Shown here one piece after another: positions 1-11,830 of a stretch of DNA of 64,000 nucleotides. The position numbers were made by a program, and so were the translations under genes. How positions within the stretch are numbered: position 1 is the stretch's first letter; each line of letters begins with the position of its first letter. Under the pieces are notes generated by a model that saw only the letters and a program-made list of their open reading frames with translations, was not told the DNA's origin and made no database searches. Source of the stretch: Euwallacea fornicatus (taxonomy: Eukaryota; Arthropoda; Insecta; Coleoptera; Curculionidae); NCBI RefSeq assembly GCF_040115645.1, contig NC_089572.1, forward strand, positions 2,232,001 to 2,296,000, given 5' to 3'.

Positions 1-380
1 CACTCAAAATATTTGTTTTTATGATAGCGTTTTAACGAATGTTTATTTTTCTAAGCTTTAACTGGCGGAAACCCTCAATCATGAGCAGGCCCGCGTAACA
101 GCGCTCACTAGTTTTTTCTCGGATTTTTAACGTGTTAGAAAACTTGGTGTTAATCTCGAATTTCTGGATTGTAATCCAGATCCAGGGTGCCCATAAACAA
201 GTGACAGTCTCGTGAGGCTCATTACTTCAGCTGTTTACCAGTGGAGGAAGTGGCAGTCGCCTTAGCAACCCACAAATCGATTGTTTCCGACGAGTCAACG
301 CCACCGCCGATCCAGACGGAGTCCCTGTTGAGTTTTTTCAACGTCATCCCTCATGACCATCCCTTTCTTATAGGCCCGCA
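1..380. other. Upstream flank of the receptor gene
   Basis: No open frame or RNA gene is recognisable here. The stretch precedes the first coding exon of the receptor at 381 and probably holds its 5' UTR and promoter. I see no clear TATA box close to the start codon, so the transcription start cannot be placed from sequence alone. Confidence 0.4.
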
Positions 381-3300
381 ATGGTGTCCAACATGACGCA
401 TCCCCTCGATGAGGAGATGGTAAATCCGGTAACGTTGAATGACCATTGGTCAAGACTGGCCCGGTTGATTTTGTTGGCCTCGATGTCGGCCGTAGGCAGC
501 GTCGGCAACGTCTTCATGATGAGCGCCGTCATGATCGAGGACTATTTGCGGAAGCGCGGTAGGTGCCCTAAGAACGTTTTGACACGCGATTGTTTATGGT
601 AAACTCGCCCTCTCAAGAGGCGCTCTTGAAGGGGCGAGCTCACCCCATATCATGGCAACCCCGCGAAATAATGTGCAAGTATTTTTAGACCAATTGTTTG
701 CCCTTTCCCCACATTATTATCGCACCCAGACCTTCCCCCAATGCGGATCGATCGGCACGCGCTCAACATGATGCAAAAATGACCTCTTTCATTATTACCA
801 TTGTAGGGGTCTTTTTAGGCAGAATTTTAATTATTTCCAACAGCGGAAATTGCCTGTTGCTCCCAATTATCGCCGAACGGTGAGGGCGTGCTTAACCACC
901 TACAGGCAATTTTATCTGACATCTTATTATCAATACGCCGAACGAAACATCTGGTAATATTGCCAACAACAAGATCTTTTCTAAACGTCCCATCTTCTAG
1001 ATGATGTTACTAGGGCCTAGACATTTACGTTTTGAAATTCAACTGAGAAATTTCCATATTGGAATAACGTTAAAATTAGATTAAATCGAAATGCGGCATT
1101 TTGAAATCATTTCCACAATGAGTTGTTCGAACGGCATTTATACAAAAGCACTTAAGAATATACAGAACTACTCGCACACAAACTGGACCACAGATTTCCT
1201 ACGCAGATAGAAAATAAGGAATCCGTGATTTACTTTAATACCATGAATTATGAGACATTCTGTATTGACCCTTATTCGGTTCTAATTTTAAAGCAGAGCT
1301 ATCGGGAATTGTAAATCTAAATTGAAACGTTTACACGGCATTTAGAAGCGATTTGTTAAAAGGTCGATTAACACGCGATAGCCCTACGTTTACACGAACG
1401 TCCCACGCAACGTTCCGAGACGTTAACAGAGCCTGCTGTCATGCAGTCAGAACACGAACTTGCCAAGCGACAGTCAAAAGTCAACGAGAATCTCTATCAT
1501 CTGCTGCATACGGTCGCAAGGCGAACGTGCCACGCAACACCGAAATGTCATTAGCGCCCGCTAGCTGTCAAGTGCAACGGGATGCGGCTGCTACGGAAGA
1601 TTTTAACTCGATATAAAAATCGTTCGCACATATCGTGCAGTTGCAATATGCAAACGTCAACAAGAATTGCTGCCATTCGTGCTGCAATTGACAAGCGAAT
1701 GTTCAAGGTCGGACATGTCAACGTCAACAGAGCCTCCCGTCGGGCAGTTATATCGCGAACAATGCATATTCAGTAAACGTTTCTATGACAACGTGTTAAA
1801 CGTCGTGCGTGGTTGCCTTTGAATTTTCTCCTATAGCGAGTTCAGCTTTTTTCTTCTCAAATGCGACGTTTCTAATGACAGTTATTGTTTAATTTCAGCC
1901 AACTAGGCGTCACATATAAGTACATTTATAGCTAAATTTTCTTATATTTTTATTACGTATTTTCGTAGATTTAGATTTATAAATTTCTACGTTAGTACCA
2001 GATAGTTTTCAGCCTATTATGATCATAAGCTATGACTAGTTCGATTATTTAGTGCCATATAGACCCAAACAAACTTGTTTGTTGGGATATGCGCCAGTTT
2101 TCAGTCATTTATAGAGGTAGTAAATAGATTTTAGACATTTATAGAGGTAGAACACAGTGGCTCTATTGCGCAGTTAAGACGACTTGGCAGTTTCTAATTA
2201 AGAATAAAACCTTTCGAAGAAGTATGCGGATGTCCCATATATTTCCTTTTGACATCAATCTCTAGACTACCTGTCTTGCTTGAAGAGTATCTTTTACTTT
2301 CATTTCGTGTAAAATATGTCAAAAATTGGCATATTAACGAGAAATTACAATTTTCAGCATTTCTACTTCACTTCTTCTGTCCCTGATCTGCGAACTCATC
2401 TATGAAATTTTGCTAAATCTTGTTAAGTATTTAAAAAGCGCTTTTCATATCTGCCGGTAGCCACTTTAGTTGCAATGATGGAACCACTGTAGATTAGTTA
2501 GCTGACATTTCTTGTATTATAATATTTTCACATCAAATCAATCAATCATCTTCTTTTTCTCTTTTCATAGGGAACACGTTTTTGGTTAACGTCGGCTTGG
2601 CCGATTTGCTGGTGACAGGCCTGGTGATTCCCGCGTCTGCCGTTGTGATTCTGGCAGGTCTCAAAGACAACCTGGCTGTATGCAGGTTCCAATGGTTCAT
2701 AGCCGCGTGGTCGTTCCTGGTCACCGTGCTGTCCTTAGCCGCTATCGCTTGGGAGAACTATTTCCGTCTTTGTTATGCCGTCGACGTCTACCATCGGCTC
2801 ACCAAAAAGTAAGATCGATGGATAAGATAGTTTGATGATGTAATCAGCCCCCCTTTTTTTTCTTAAACAAACTGTCTCTGCAGGAAAATTACAGTGCTGC
2901 TGGTGGCCATCTGGACAGTATGCGGATGCATTTCAGGAATGCAATTCCACGCCTCCTTATCGTTCGACTATTGCACGCGCAACGACTTGGGATTGATCCC
3001 CTACCAGGCCACCGTGTGCGTAATCTTCGTGTTCTTGCCCCTCTCCGTAGCCCTCTTCTGCCACATTCGCACGGGGTTCCAAGTGAGAAAGTACGAGACC
3101 CTTCATTTAAACTGACGACAAATCTATCTTACCCTCATTATCACAGATTTAAATCCAGGCCCAATTTCAAGGCTCCTATAACTTTTAGCTGGGACTGCGC
3201 CTTAACGCAAACCAACATGTATAGCTTCGCCCTCTTTCTGTTATTCTGGGTGCCTTTCGGGGTAATTCTGGGAATAGATAACGTGAAGAAGGTATCCAGT

Positions 3301-3768
3301 AAGGTGTTCTACAATTTGGCTTGGCTGGCTATTAGCAAATCCTGCATCAACTGCATTTTATACGGGGTGTTAAACAGACATTTTCGAGGAGCCTACGTCA
3401 ATCTTTTTCAGGTATAACATAGTAGAAGTGTCAAACTGCTGCCAGCATCAAATAAGTATATCAGCTTTGACAATTGGCATCATTTTTCTTCATACACAGT
3501 ATTGTTGCTGCAAAACAACGGTATCTTTCTCGAGGCGCCAACGAGGGGAAGGCGTGAGACCTTCGGGGGACGTTAGGGTGCACATCATCCCTGGCTACAA
3601 CATGTATTGCAGCCCTCAAAGAGCCAACGAGGGCGGGGGTAGAACGAAACGATTCACTGAAAGGTAGGTGCCTTTGACGTTTATGTGTGACGTCTCTTGG
3701 ACCGCTGCTCGTGCAGATGTTCGGCCTCGAGAGCAACGAATGGGAGAGGAGAAGTATACGAATTATGA
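381..3768 (+). CDS. Rhodopsin-family G protein-coupled receptor, melatonin/moody/Tre1-like
   Basis: A seven-transmembrane surface receptor. Inferred coding exons are 381-558, 2571-2808, 2884-3090, 3147-3411, 3500-3663 and 3717-3768, joining in phase to about 367 residues. Visible class A landmarks are GN in TM1 (GSVGNVF), LAD in TM2 (NVGLADLLV), a TM3 cysteine (AVCRFQW) with an ECL2 partner (FDYCT), FWVPF in TM6, and NCILY in place of NPxxY in TM7 followed by NRHFRGAY. The closest feel is the insect moody/Tre1 and melatonin-receptor group, but the ligand is unknown. Oddly, the TM3 DRY/NRY position reads ENY, so the usual arginine is missing. The C-terminus is uncertain. Reading through the 3411 donor would end the protein at 3417, and reading through the 3663 donor would end it at 3667. 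The six-exon form is the spliced alternative. Confidence 0.82.
1393..1760. repeat. Degenerate repeats in receptor intron 1
   Basis: This lies inside the 2-kb first intron (559-2570). A block starting CGAACGT, then CCACGCAAC, recurs about 127 bp later with near identity (1395 and 1522). A block reading ACGT-AACAGAGCCT then GCAGT recurs at about 1424 and 1719. The copies are diverged and no transposase or terminal repeat is visible. It looks like an old local duplication or satellite scrap. Confidence 0.35.
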
Positions 3769-6700
3769 TGAGGAGGGGGGGAAATGGCGACAGTGGTGCG
3801 GTCGACGACCGCCCACGGCCGCGTCATTTCGCAACATGGCGTCTGGATTTAGCCGTTGTCAGGAGCTGTCATACCACTTTCCTTTGTCAAAAGCGTTAAA
3901 TTCTAAATCTCCCATTAAGACTGTTTTTGTTGCCATAGCTTTGAGAGCTTCAGTTTGTTCATCAGGGTATACAGGGTCGCACCTAAAGTACTCACGATAT
4001 AATTTGTTTTGACTTTGACAACTCCTAAGCCATTTGTCAAAATATCCTGTATGGTGGGCGCTTTACATGCAACCCTATGTGTATATAAAAATAAATAGTC
4101 CGTTCGGTATTTACGCGCCTTTACGTCAGCTTTAAATAAAATGTCTGTATATACAAAAACAATGAGTGCGGAGTATTACTAAACTGAATGTCATAAGACT
4201 GATTACTATTATTTTCGAATATTTGTTGACGGTATTTTGTATTACGCAAAACACTAGCAATAAGACTAATGAAAGATGATAATTTAACATCTAACATATC
4301 ATTTTGACGTAGCAGATCTCTCCTTTGTCAAACGCTTTTCAGTTGTTCCAGTGCCTGCTAAGATTAACGCTTATTCCCCATTAACGAATGAATAATATGA
4401 CAAGTATTAGACAATATTACCGAGTAATAAATTCCTATATAATGTATATTTTCTTATATTTCTTGTATGTGTCAGTATTCGTCGCACAATGTGTACTGTA
4501 AATATATCAGTATTACTATTTTTATCACGTATATTGTCCCATTGTACACTAAACTTACATAGCGCAACTTAAATTCCGGTTAAACGCGCGCTTTAATGCG
4601 CATTAGCAGGGAATTTAACACCGTCCCCGCGCAGGCTCCTTGTTGACGTTCAACACCTACAGAGGTCCAAATCGACGCGTGTTAGTTGTGCCAAAAAGTC
4701 CAAAGGTTTTATTCCATAGAAACATATGAGGGTAAAAATGAGAATTTTATCTCATTAAAGGTTTTGACTAATCGACATCGGCACAAATTTCCGCACATTT
4801 TTCCCTCACGTGTTCTTATCGAATCAGTGTCCAGAACGCGAGTGCTTAAGGCCACACACAAAAATCCGGCAAACACACATCAGACACGATATTGCCTCAG
4901 AAGATGTCGTAAACGTTTGCTTAGAGCCATTAAATGAAACTTATATTTTTAATACTCCCTGCCTTGTGTAATGGCAAACTTAATGTGTATTTGATGTTTA
5001 GTAATGTACTAGTAATAAATAGTAAATTAAGAAATGTAGGTGTGCCCTACCGGGTACGTCTCTGTGACGTCACCTTGTAGAGTCATCTCTCTTTGTATAC
5101 AGGTTGTCTTATCTGAAATAGGATTGAAAGTATGTGTCCTCAACAATTTTTTCGCGGTCCACTTATCAACAAATTCATTCCAGAATGATTCGATTTCTTC
5201 TGAGCTTAAATCGCAGCACAGAAGATTGACTTTCGCGCAAGTTAACTTATTCACCCATGTCATTTTCGTACACAGTCGTTAAGAGTCAAAATAATATAAA
5301 TATTTTCAATCTCAGACAGAAGTTCACGTACCCGTCAATATTATGAGTCTTAACAGATTTGTTTATTTCAATGCGGGCGCCAAATTAAGTTCAGTTCCAC
5401 AAATACTGAAACTGTTGCTTCTACAAGAGGGAACTCCTTACCTTGTATCTGACCTCGATATGACTACTTGGAACAAGTCAGCCAATGGCAACATTGATTC
5501 TCAAAGTTCGAATTTTGCTGCAGGGTAAAATCACACATATTCCACTGTTCTTTGTGCTTGACCATGAACACAGTCGGGGAACAATAACTCAATAAGCAAT
5601 ATACGTTTGGCTTGGAACCAAGAACCACTCAATAGTGTGAAATTCGCAAGCTTGAGACTGAGAAACAATGCAGTAACCTCCTTAGGAACTGAGAAAAGGA
5701 AACAACTGGAAAGTCTGGTGTAGGAGAGCAACAGTCTGATTGAACCCAGCAGCAAGCCAAGCCCTTATACAGAGCAGGATGTTCACCTAGTTGCAAAGAA
5801 CCAGACAATCTATAGGAAAGTGGGGCTATCAAAGGATGGGAATCCCTCAAAAAAATTATAGTGTTCATTTAGTCGTCCACCGTACAAAGCTAAATGTTAT
5901 TACGAGATTTGATATTTATTTGCTACCTTGCACTCACGACCTACTTCGCGAAGGCAAAAAAAGAAATTTCATGAACACCTTAGATCATAAATGCGATTAT
6001 CATCAAAGTGATTTTAAACCAAATGACTGAGATAAACCTGCGTTTATTCATTCCTTCTTTTATAGATCTCAAGGCCGGTTTCGAACGATCAAGCATTTTC
6101 AAACTGAAGTTAAATCAAATGAAACGTTGGATCAGTCGCAACCTGGTTTTAACTTAGAAGATTTTTCCAAGTTGCACAGCCTTGAAAACCTGATTTTTTG
6201 TTAACTAGAAAACACTTCGAATGAAAATAGAGTTTCACACAAAAAGCAGCGTTGGAGCGATTAAAAACTGCTGATGACATACTTCGTCACGCTGATGCTA
6301 AACTCTCACATCTGCAAAGTGTTGATGAACATCGTTATATTATTGATGCACAATTAGTCTACGAAGGTGGAGACGGTTGAAAGACCCATTGCATAGGGTT
6401 TCAGACTGTTGAACTCTGTAGAATGCAATTAGAGTATCACAGACTGCAAGATCCTTGTAGTTGTGTGAGTGCAGAAAATTCGAGGATACGTTTAATATTA
6501 TCCTGTGTTTGTGTAAAATGATCATCAAACCTCTTTGATAGATGAGGGATATAAAGGCTCCTATTTGAGAAGGAACGTGACAGCGGACCCCTTATTAACT
6601 AAATTACTAATTCCTCGGCGGTAATGTGAAGAGCAAAAACATACTTATCAAGTCAGAATCTAACATTAACACGAAAAAACTATGCGATACAGAAATTGGA

Positions 6701-7604
6701 CATTAACATTATATTTAATAAATGATTGTAATGATATCTATTAAGTGCAATATTTTTCCGTTGCTTGTAATACAAAAAACTCAGTAAACAGTATATTTGA
6801 TTATAATAATTATTATAAAAATTTAAACTTTCAGAATTAAAGTTACTTTATTCATTTCACACTTTCCCTTTGATCAGAGATTGAAAATATTTACCATTTA
6901 CATTTTCATATCGCGGAAAAACCGAGAGAAAAATTAATTGGCCAATAGAACAACTTCCACTTCTCAGTGACACACCCTGTATATTCACACACATAAATCA
7001 CATATTGTTGTCTGTGTTATATGTTTCTATCTGTATTGTCGGCTATATCCATTGAATGTCCATAATAAATCTTAACCAGTAAGTACTTTAAGCGTAAAAT
7101 CCGCATAAAACCTAACATGAAAATGTGTATTTTTTATTTCTTAATCATTGCAACGCAGTACTTAGTCTCCTGTGAAGTATATAATCATTAATTTACTGAG
7201 AGTTTGGAAGAAACAATTGTTCTTCCAAGGGGACATGGGCATGTTGATCGAACTGCTCTATATTTAAATGTTGCCTTTTTCGAATCTGTGATTTAATAAA
7301 AGAATACTAACGAAAATTACTTATTAATGAAACTTAAAAAATTTACTAGGCGCTCCCATAAAAGCGCTCTGTATTTCTATGATAGGGACCACCTAATGGT
7401 TAAAAGGAAGGTTTACCTAATAAATTTTCTTTATTTCCCATGTTTAAGAGAAGGTGTTTCTTGTAAGTATATAAGATGTATTAAGACTCTTAATTAACTC
7501 TTGACTATTATTTCTTCATTTTATATAAATTTTCCATTTTCAATAAAACTTAAATAAAAACAAATGCATTTGACTTACCCCTATAACACCAATTAAACAA
7601 ACCC
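3769..7604. other. Intergenic region between the receptor and EMC8
   Basis: AT-rich DNA with no credible gene. AATAAA-type poly(A) signals near 4090 and 4134 could end the receptor transcript. Short open frames on both strands (about 5.0-5.9 kb and 6.2-6.4 kb) have no recognisable domain, no splice support and frequent stops. They may be decayed transposon or chance. Nothing else is supported. Confidence 0.4.
7430..7435 (-). promoter_or_regulatory. Candidate poly(A) signal of EMC8
   Basis: TTTATT on the plus strand reads AATAAA on the minus strand. It lies about 170 bp downstream of the EMC8 stop codon, a normal insect 3' UTR length. Confidence 0.45.
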
Positions 7605-8318
7605 TTACAAGTACTCTTCTATACTCTTATTCAAGTGTGCATTCATCCAATCTAAACTGATGTCATCGAGATGGTTGTCAAAGTCAACTAGACCCTGATG
7701 GGCTTTCTTTTGCTGAAGCACCATCAGAGCCTCACAAGCACCTTCAGATGGAGTTAAACTAACATTGCCCTCATCAATGTGCTTTATGTTGCCCTCGCTG
7801 ATTTGAGAAACTTTGAGAGCAGATGCATCAGAATCCAAGGAGAGTTTTGTGTTGTTTATCTATTTTTTGTTTTAGCATTTAGTCCTTAATATCTGATCCG
7901 TAAATATCTACTTACAACTACAAGGTATGAAGGGTTGGAATTTATTGCAATTTTCTCAGAAATCTTATGATGAGCCTTCTCAAAGGTGTTATCCTTTAAG
8001 TTCTCATTAGCGGCATAATAACCAGCTATAGTAAGCCCCATACTGGAAGCTAACTCATCAATCTAATAACCAAATTATAATGGGCAAATCTGTATTTATA
8101 TTCATTAGAGTTAATACCTGCATCAGAGCAATCTCTGCCATTGGAGTCAAGTTGATACAGATGTGGAACAAGGGGACTACATCTACGAATTCGATTTCTT
8201 TACTGAATGAAGCAGAGGGCTTCGCCAAGAGGACTCCGTTTACCGCACAATGAGGGTATTTCGTGGCGTGTAGAATTATTTTACAAAAGGCTCGGGCACT
8301 GAACTTTACTTTCGTCAT
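7605..8318 (-). CDS. EMC8: ER membrane protein complex subunit 8/9
   Basis: Subunit of the EMC, the complex that inserts tail-anchored and multi-pass proteins into the ER membrane; EMC8/9 sits on the cytosolic face. Three exons on the minus strand are 8318-8118, 8062-7916 and 7859-7605, all in phase 0, giving 200 residues (human EMC8 has 210). Diagnostic strings are FCKIILHATKYPHCAVNG near the N-terminus, VDVVPLFH, AGYYAANE in exon 2, and GLVDFDNHLDDISLDW near the C-terminus. The fold is MPN-like without the JAMM metal site. The start codon at 8318 is supported by the conserved MTKVKFSARAFCK beginning. The gene is divergent from Pect. I am very sure of the family. Confidence 0.95.
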
Positions 8319-9293
8319 TTTATTGGAGTAACTCAAGACGCCGAAACAATGTGTGTTAAATAAGAAATTTAATGACTTTTCAATTAAACTAAGGTGAAAT
8401 ATATCGTGTATGTCAATAAAATTTGTTGTGACAACAAGGTTATTTTCCTTCCTTGTTTGATAAGGGAATCTCCTAAAGAAAAAGATAGACAGAATCAGGG
8501 TGTACATTTGATGTTATATTGTGTCCCCAGAGATGACACTGCTAGTCACCCTATTGAAATTTATGCATTCTTAGTTTATTTAATAGTGATAATCTGCCTG
8601 GGAATTATTTAATCAAAGTATAAACACATTCAATCAATTTTTTAATCTCTTTTTGCACAGAAAGCATTGATTCTATCTAAAATCACTCAGTATCAACACC
8701 GAGCTAGCTCTTTATTGTTATTGGTTAGACATCAGCGAAAGGGGGAAACCACGTGTTTTCAATGTTGCCGCTATTTGTCCGAAATTTGATCTTAAGTAAT
8801 GCTTGTAAGGTATATGAACCCGCACCGATAAGTTTATAATAACCTATCTTAAGTGCCTAGTCGTACTGAATATCAATTGCCAGCAATTTTAAACTAGAAA
8901 ACGAATAAACTGAAATGTAATTTATCTCTCTAATATGATATGGCAACGACGCCTAATGGGCTGATGTTCCAAGGGGCGTTTTAAGCAGTGACGTTTAATG
9001 TTTAGTTACGATTATTTTAACAACTTTTCAATTAATTAACAACATTTTTCCCACCGTCATTACTCGGTATTAAAGACTGAAAGGGGGCTTGGAGAGGCGG
9101 CATTTCAAACCACTTTTGAAGGTTTTGCGCGTGTCATTTTTAAGTGCAACAAATTCCTACTCAGGGAGCCTTGGTCTTTCTTTAGAAAAATCCATCCCTC
9201 CGTTTATTCCCAGGTAAATTTACCTATGGTTGCTTCATCCCAATAACCATAGTGACTCATTAACAGATCAACCTGAACTTGTCATCCCTCAAC
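8319..9293. promoter_or_regulatory. Divergent intergenic region, EMC8 and Pect
   Basis: About 975 bp separate the two start codons, so 5' UTRs and promoters of both genes must lie here. An open frame at 8394-8612 (+) has no recognisable product and overlaps the EMC8 5' flank. I see no decisive core-promoter element. Confidence 0.5.
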
Positions 9294-11082
9294 ATGCCAA
9301 CAAATAACTCAGAAAAGCCTCTCAATGGATTTGGAAGTGACTTAGGGGGTCACAAGAGGCCTGTACGTGTATGGTGCGATGGTTGGTAAGTAAACTCAAC
9401 CCTTTACGAATTGCTTTTGTATTTCTTAAAACCCTCCCCCAACCCACAGCTATGACATGGTTCACTTTGGTCATGCCAATTCACTGAGGCAAGCTAAGGC
9501 TTTGGGAGATTACCTGGTTGTGGGTGTGCACAATGATGCAGAAATAACCAAGCATAAGGGACCTCCTGTATTCACAGAGCAGGATAGGTACAAGATGGTA
9601 CGCGGAATTAAGTGGGTGGATGAAGTAGTCGAGGGGGTCCCTTATGTAACCTCTTTAGACACCTTGGACAAGTATAACTGTGATTTTTGTGTTCACGGAA
9701 ATGACATTACAGTAACTGCCGAAGGAGTGGACACCTATCACATGGTTAAAGGTGCTGGAAGGTATAGGTAAGTGTTAAATGAGGATTTTTTTGCTATGTA
9801 TTGTGTTGTGTGGCAAATTGTAAAGTAGGGTCAGTGGCAAAAAATACATAAAAATTATATGATTAAATGCAGGATTAACCTTATTATGTTTTATGGATTT
9901 CAAAAGTTTGGTAATTATAAGGGGGGTTTACTAAAACAAATCCTGGCGCAAGAGAAGTAAATGAGTCATTTCTATATGGAGTTTCAAATTTAGAAGCCAG
10001 TGCTAGAGACACGTTACAGCCAGACACATAGCTTTGTTTTCATCAGTCAAAAAAACCGCCCCAAAATGGTTCAACTATCCTTCTTATCAATTCACATTAC
10101 AGATTTGAATTCAAAATAAACCATTCGTTTGCACAGAAGGATTCTTTAACGGTTCCAAGGGAGTTTTATGGTGATCGGAACAAATCTTATAAAAAATGAA
10201 TTGTTCCTCAGTATTACCACTTGTTTCAGGGAAGTAGAACGGACGGAAGGTGTCTCGACCACAGACTTGGTTGGTCGAATGCTCCTTCTTACTCGCACCC
10301 ATTTCAAGCAAGGTTTGTTTGAATACAGTGTGGAGAAGGAGCATTCTACAACTATGGGTCAAGACTCTTTCGCCAGGTCGCCGTGGACCGGTTGTAGCCA
10401 GTTCCTGCCCACCACACAGAAAATCATCCAGTTCTCCGACGGCAAACCGCCGAAAAAGGGAGATCGGATCGTCTACGTTGCAGGAGCTTTTGATTTGTTC
10501 CACGTGGGTCATCTGGACTTTCTAGAAAAGGCCCGACAGCAAGTAATTTCTACCTCTGCAAATCTCCGCGTTCATTTAAAGCTCTGTTTTTTCCAAAGGG
10601 GGATTATCTAATAGCGGGGTTGCACACCGATCCGGTGGTGAATCGATACAAAGGCTCAAATTTTCCCATAATGAATTTGCACGAGAGGGTTTTAAGTGCT
10701 CTCGCGTGCAAGTATGTGTCTGAGGTTGTCATTGGGGCCCCTTACAAGGTCACGGAAAGTCTGATGTCGCACTTTAAAGTGGATGTAGTAGTCCATGGGC
10801 AGACTCCGGTAATGGAGGACATTGATGGAACAGATCCGTATGAGATTCCAAAGCGGCTGGGCAAATTTATAAGTATCGATTCTGGTACGTTACTTTAAGT
10901 ACTCGCCTAATATTATCAGATTTCAACCAAGGTTATTTGCTACAGGCAACAGCATGACTACAGAGAAAATCGTGGAAAGGATTATTAGGAATCGGCTAGA
11001 ATTCCAGGAGCGAAACAGCAAGAAAGAGGAGAAGGAGCTTCAGCTCATTGAGACGTTGAAGATGAAAGGTCTGGCGGTCTGA
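9294..11082 (+). CDS. Pect: Ethanolamine-phosphate cytidylyltransferase
   Basis: Makes CDP-ethanolamine from CTP and phosphoethanolamine, the rate-setting step of the Kennedy pathway to phosphatidylethanolamine; cytosolic. Five exons (9294-9385, 9450-9767, 10230-10542, 10599-10884, 10946-11082) join in frame to 381 residues (human PCYT2 has 389). Two tandem cytidylyltransferase domains are visible. The first has the CTP-binding HFGHAN and the RTEGVSTTD signature. The second has FDLFHVGHLDFL then NFPIMNLHERVLSALACKYV. As in the family, only the first domain carries RTEGVST. The charged C-terminal tail ends KMKGLAV. The start at 9294 gives MPTNNSEKPLNGFG and lies just before the conserved RVWCDGCYD. 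Nothing looks broken. Confidence 0.96.
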
Positions 11083-11830
11083 TGTTTTTAAATATCATAA
11101 TAGAAGGCTATGCTGACATGTAGAAGGTTTAACGTTTCTTATCCACATTAATCGTTATTTATTTATTTAATAGCTTAGAAACACTGTTCCGGGTTTGACA
11201 GATTTGTCACTAAAAAACAAATGCCAGTAGCCGCATTGTCACATCTTTTTTGTCGTTAAGTTCTAGATATTTTATTTTTAGTCATATTTTTGTGACTCAC
11301 TAACCAAAGATTTGCTTCGAACGTGTTTATTATTGGTCCTTGTACCATTTTCGTGCACGTGTTACTATATCTTTCCTTCTGTTACTATTTGAGAAAGCAA
11401 AACCTATATAAATATAAAATTAATGGCCGAAATACTTTTCGTTTTGTAGAGCAAGTTTATGCAGAAGACTAGCGCCTTCTAGGAGTGATATTCCTTTTAA
11501 GGTTTGAATTCATTGGGGCGTAGTTTTATTTATATTCGTAATTACCATTTGTATGTCATTTATGTATTTTTATATTGTGTTTATATTAAGCATTTTTTGC
11601 GCATTTTAGGTGTATATAAATAGGGATTTTAATTCCAATAAGTTAAATATTATATATTATTTCAATGAGTATTGATTAAGCTTGTGTTTTATTCAACAGC
11701 AAGCGGTTTTTTTTCCTATTTAGATAAGGCGTAGTAAGCTTAGTTTATTTGAAACTACGCAGTAAATCATTTTTTTTTCCATCTGAACAATGATTAAGTA
11801 TGAAGTCTCGTTTAAATATGACCCTTTAAA
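11083..11830. other. Convergent 3' regions of Pect and DMC1
   Basis: The stop codons of the two genes are 748 bp apart, tail to tail. TTTATT at 11744-11749 (AATAAA on the minus strand) sits about 85 bp past the DMC1 stop and is its likely poly(A) signal. For Pect I see no canonical AATAAA on the plus strand here, only weak variants such as CAATAAG near 11637, so the two 3' UTRs may overlap. Confidence 0.45.

Noticed and set aside
5027..5868. Frames on both strands at 5.0-5.9 kb, some looking protein-like
   Set aside because: They overlap on opposite strands, lack recognisable domains and splice context, and are each under 81 residues. Chance or a transposon relic is more likely than a gene.
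6230..6380. Short frame reading RLKTADDILRHADAKLSHLQ
   Set aside because: It looks like a charged helix, but it is about 45 codons between stops, with no start, splice sites or family match.
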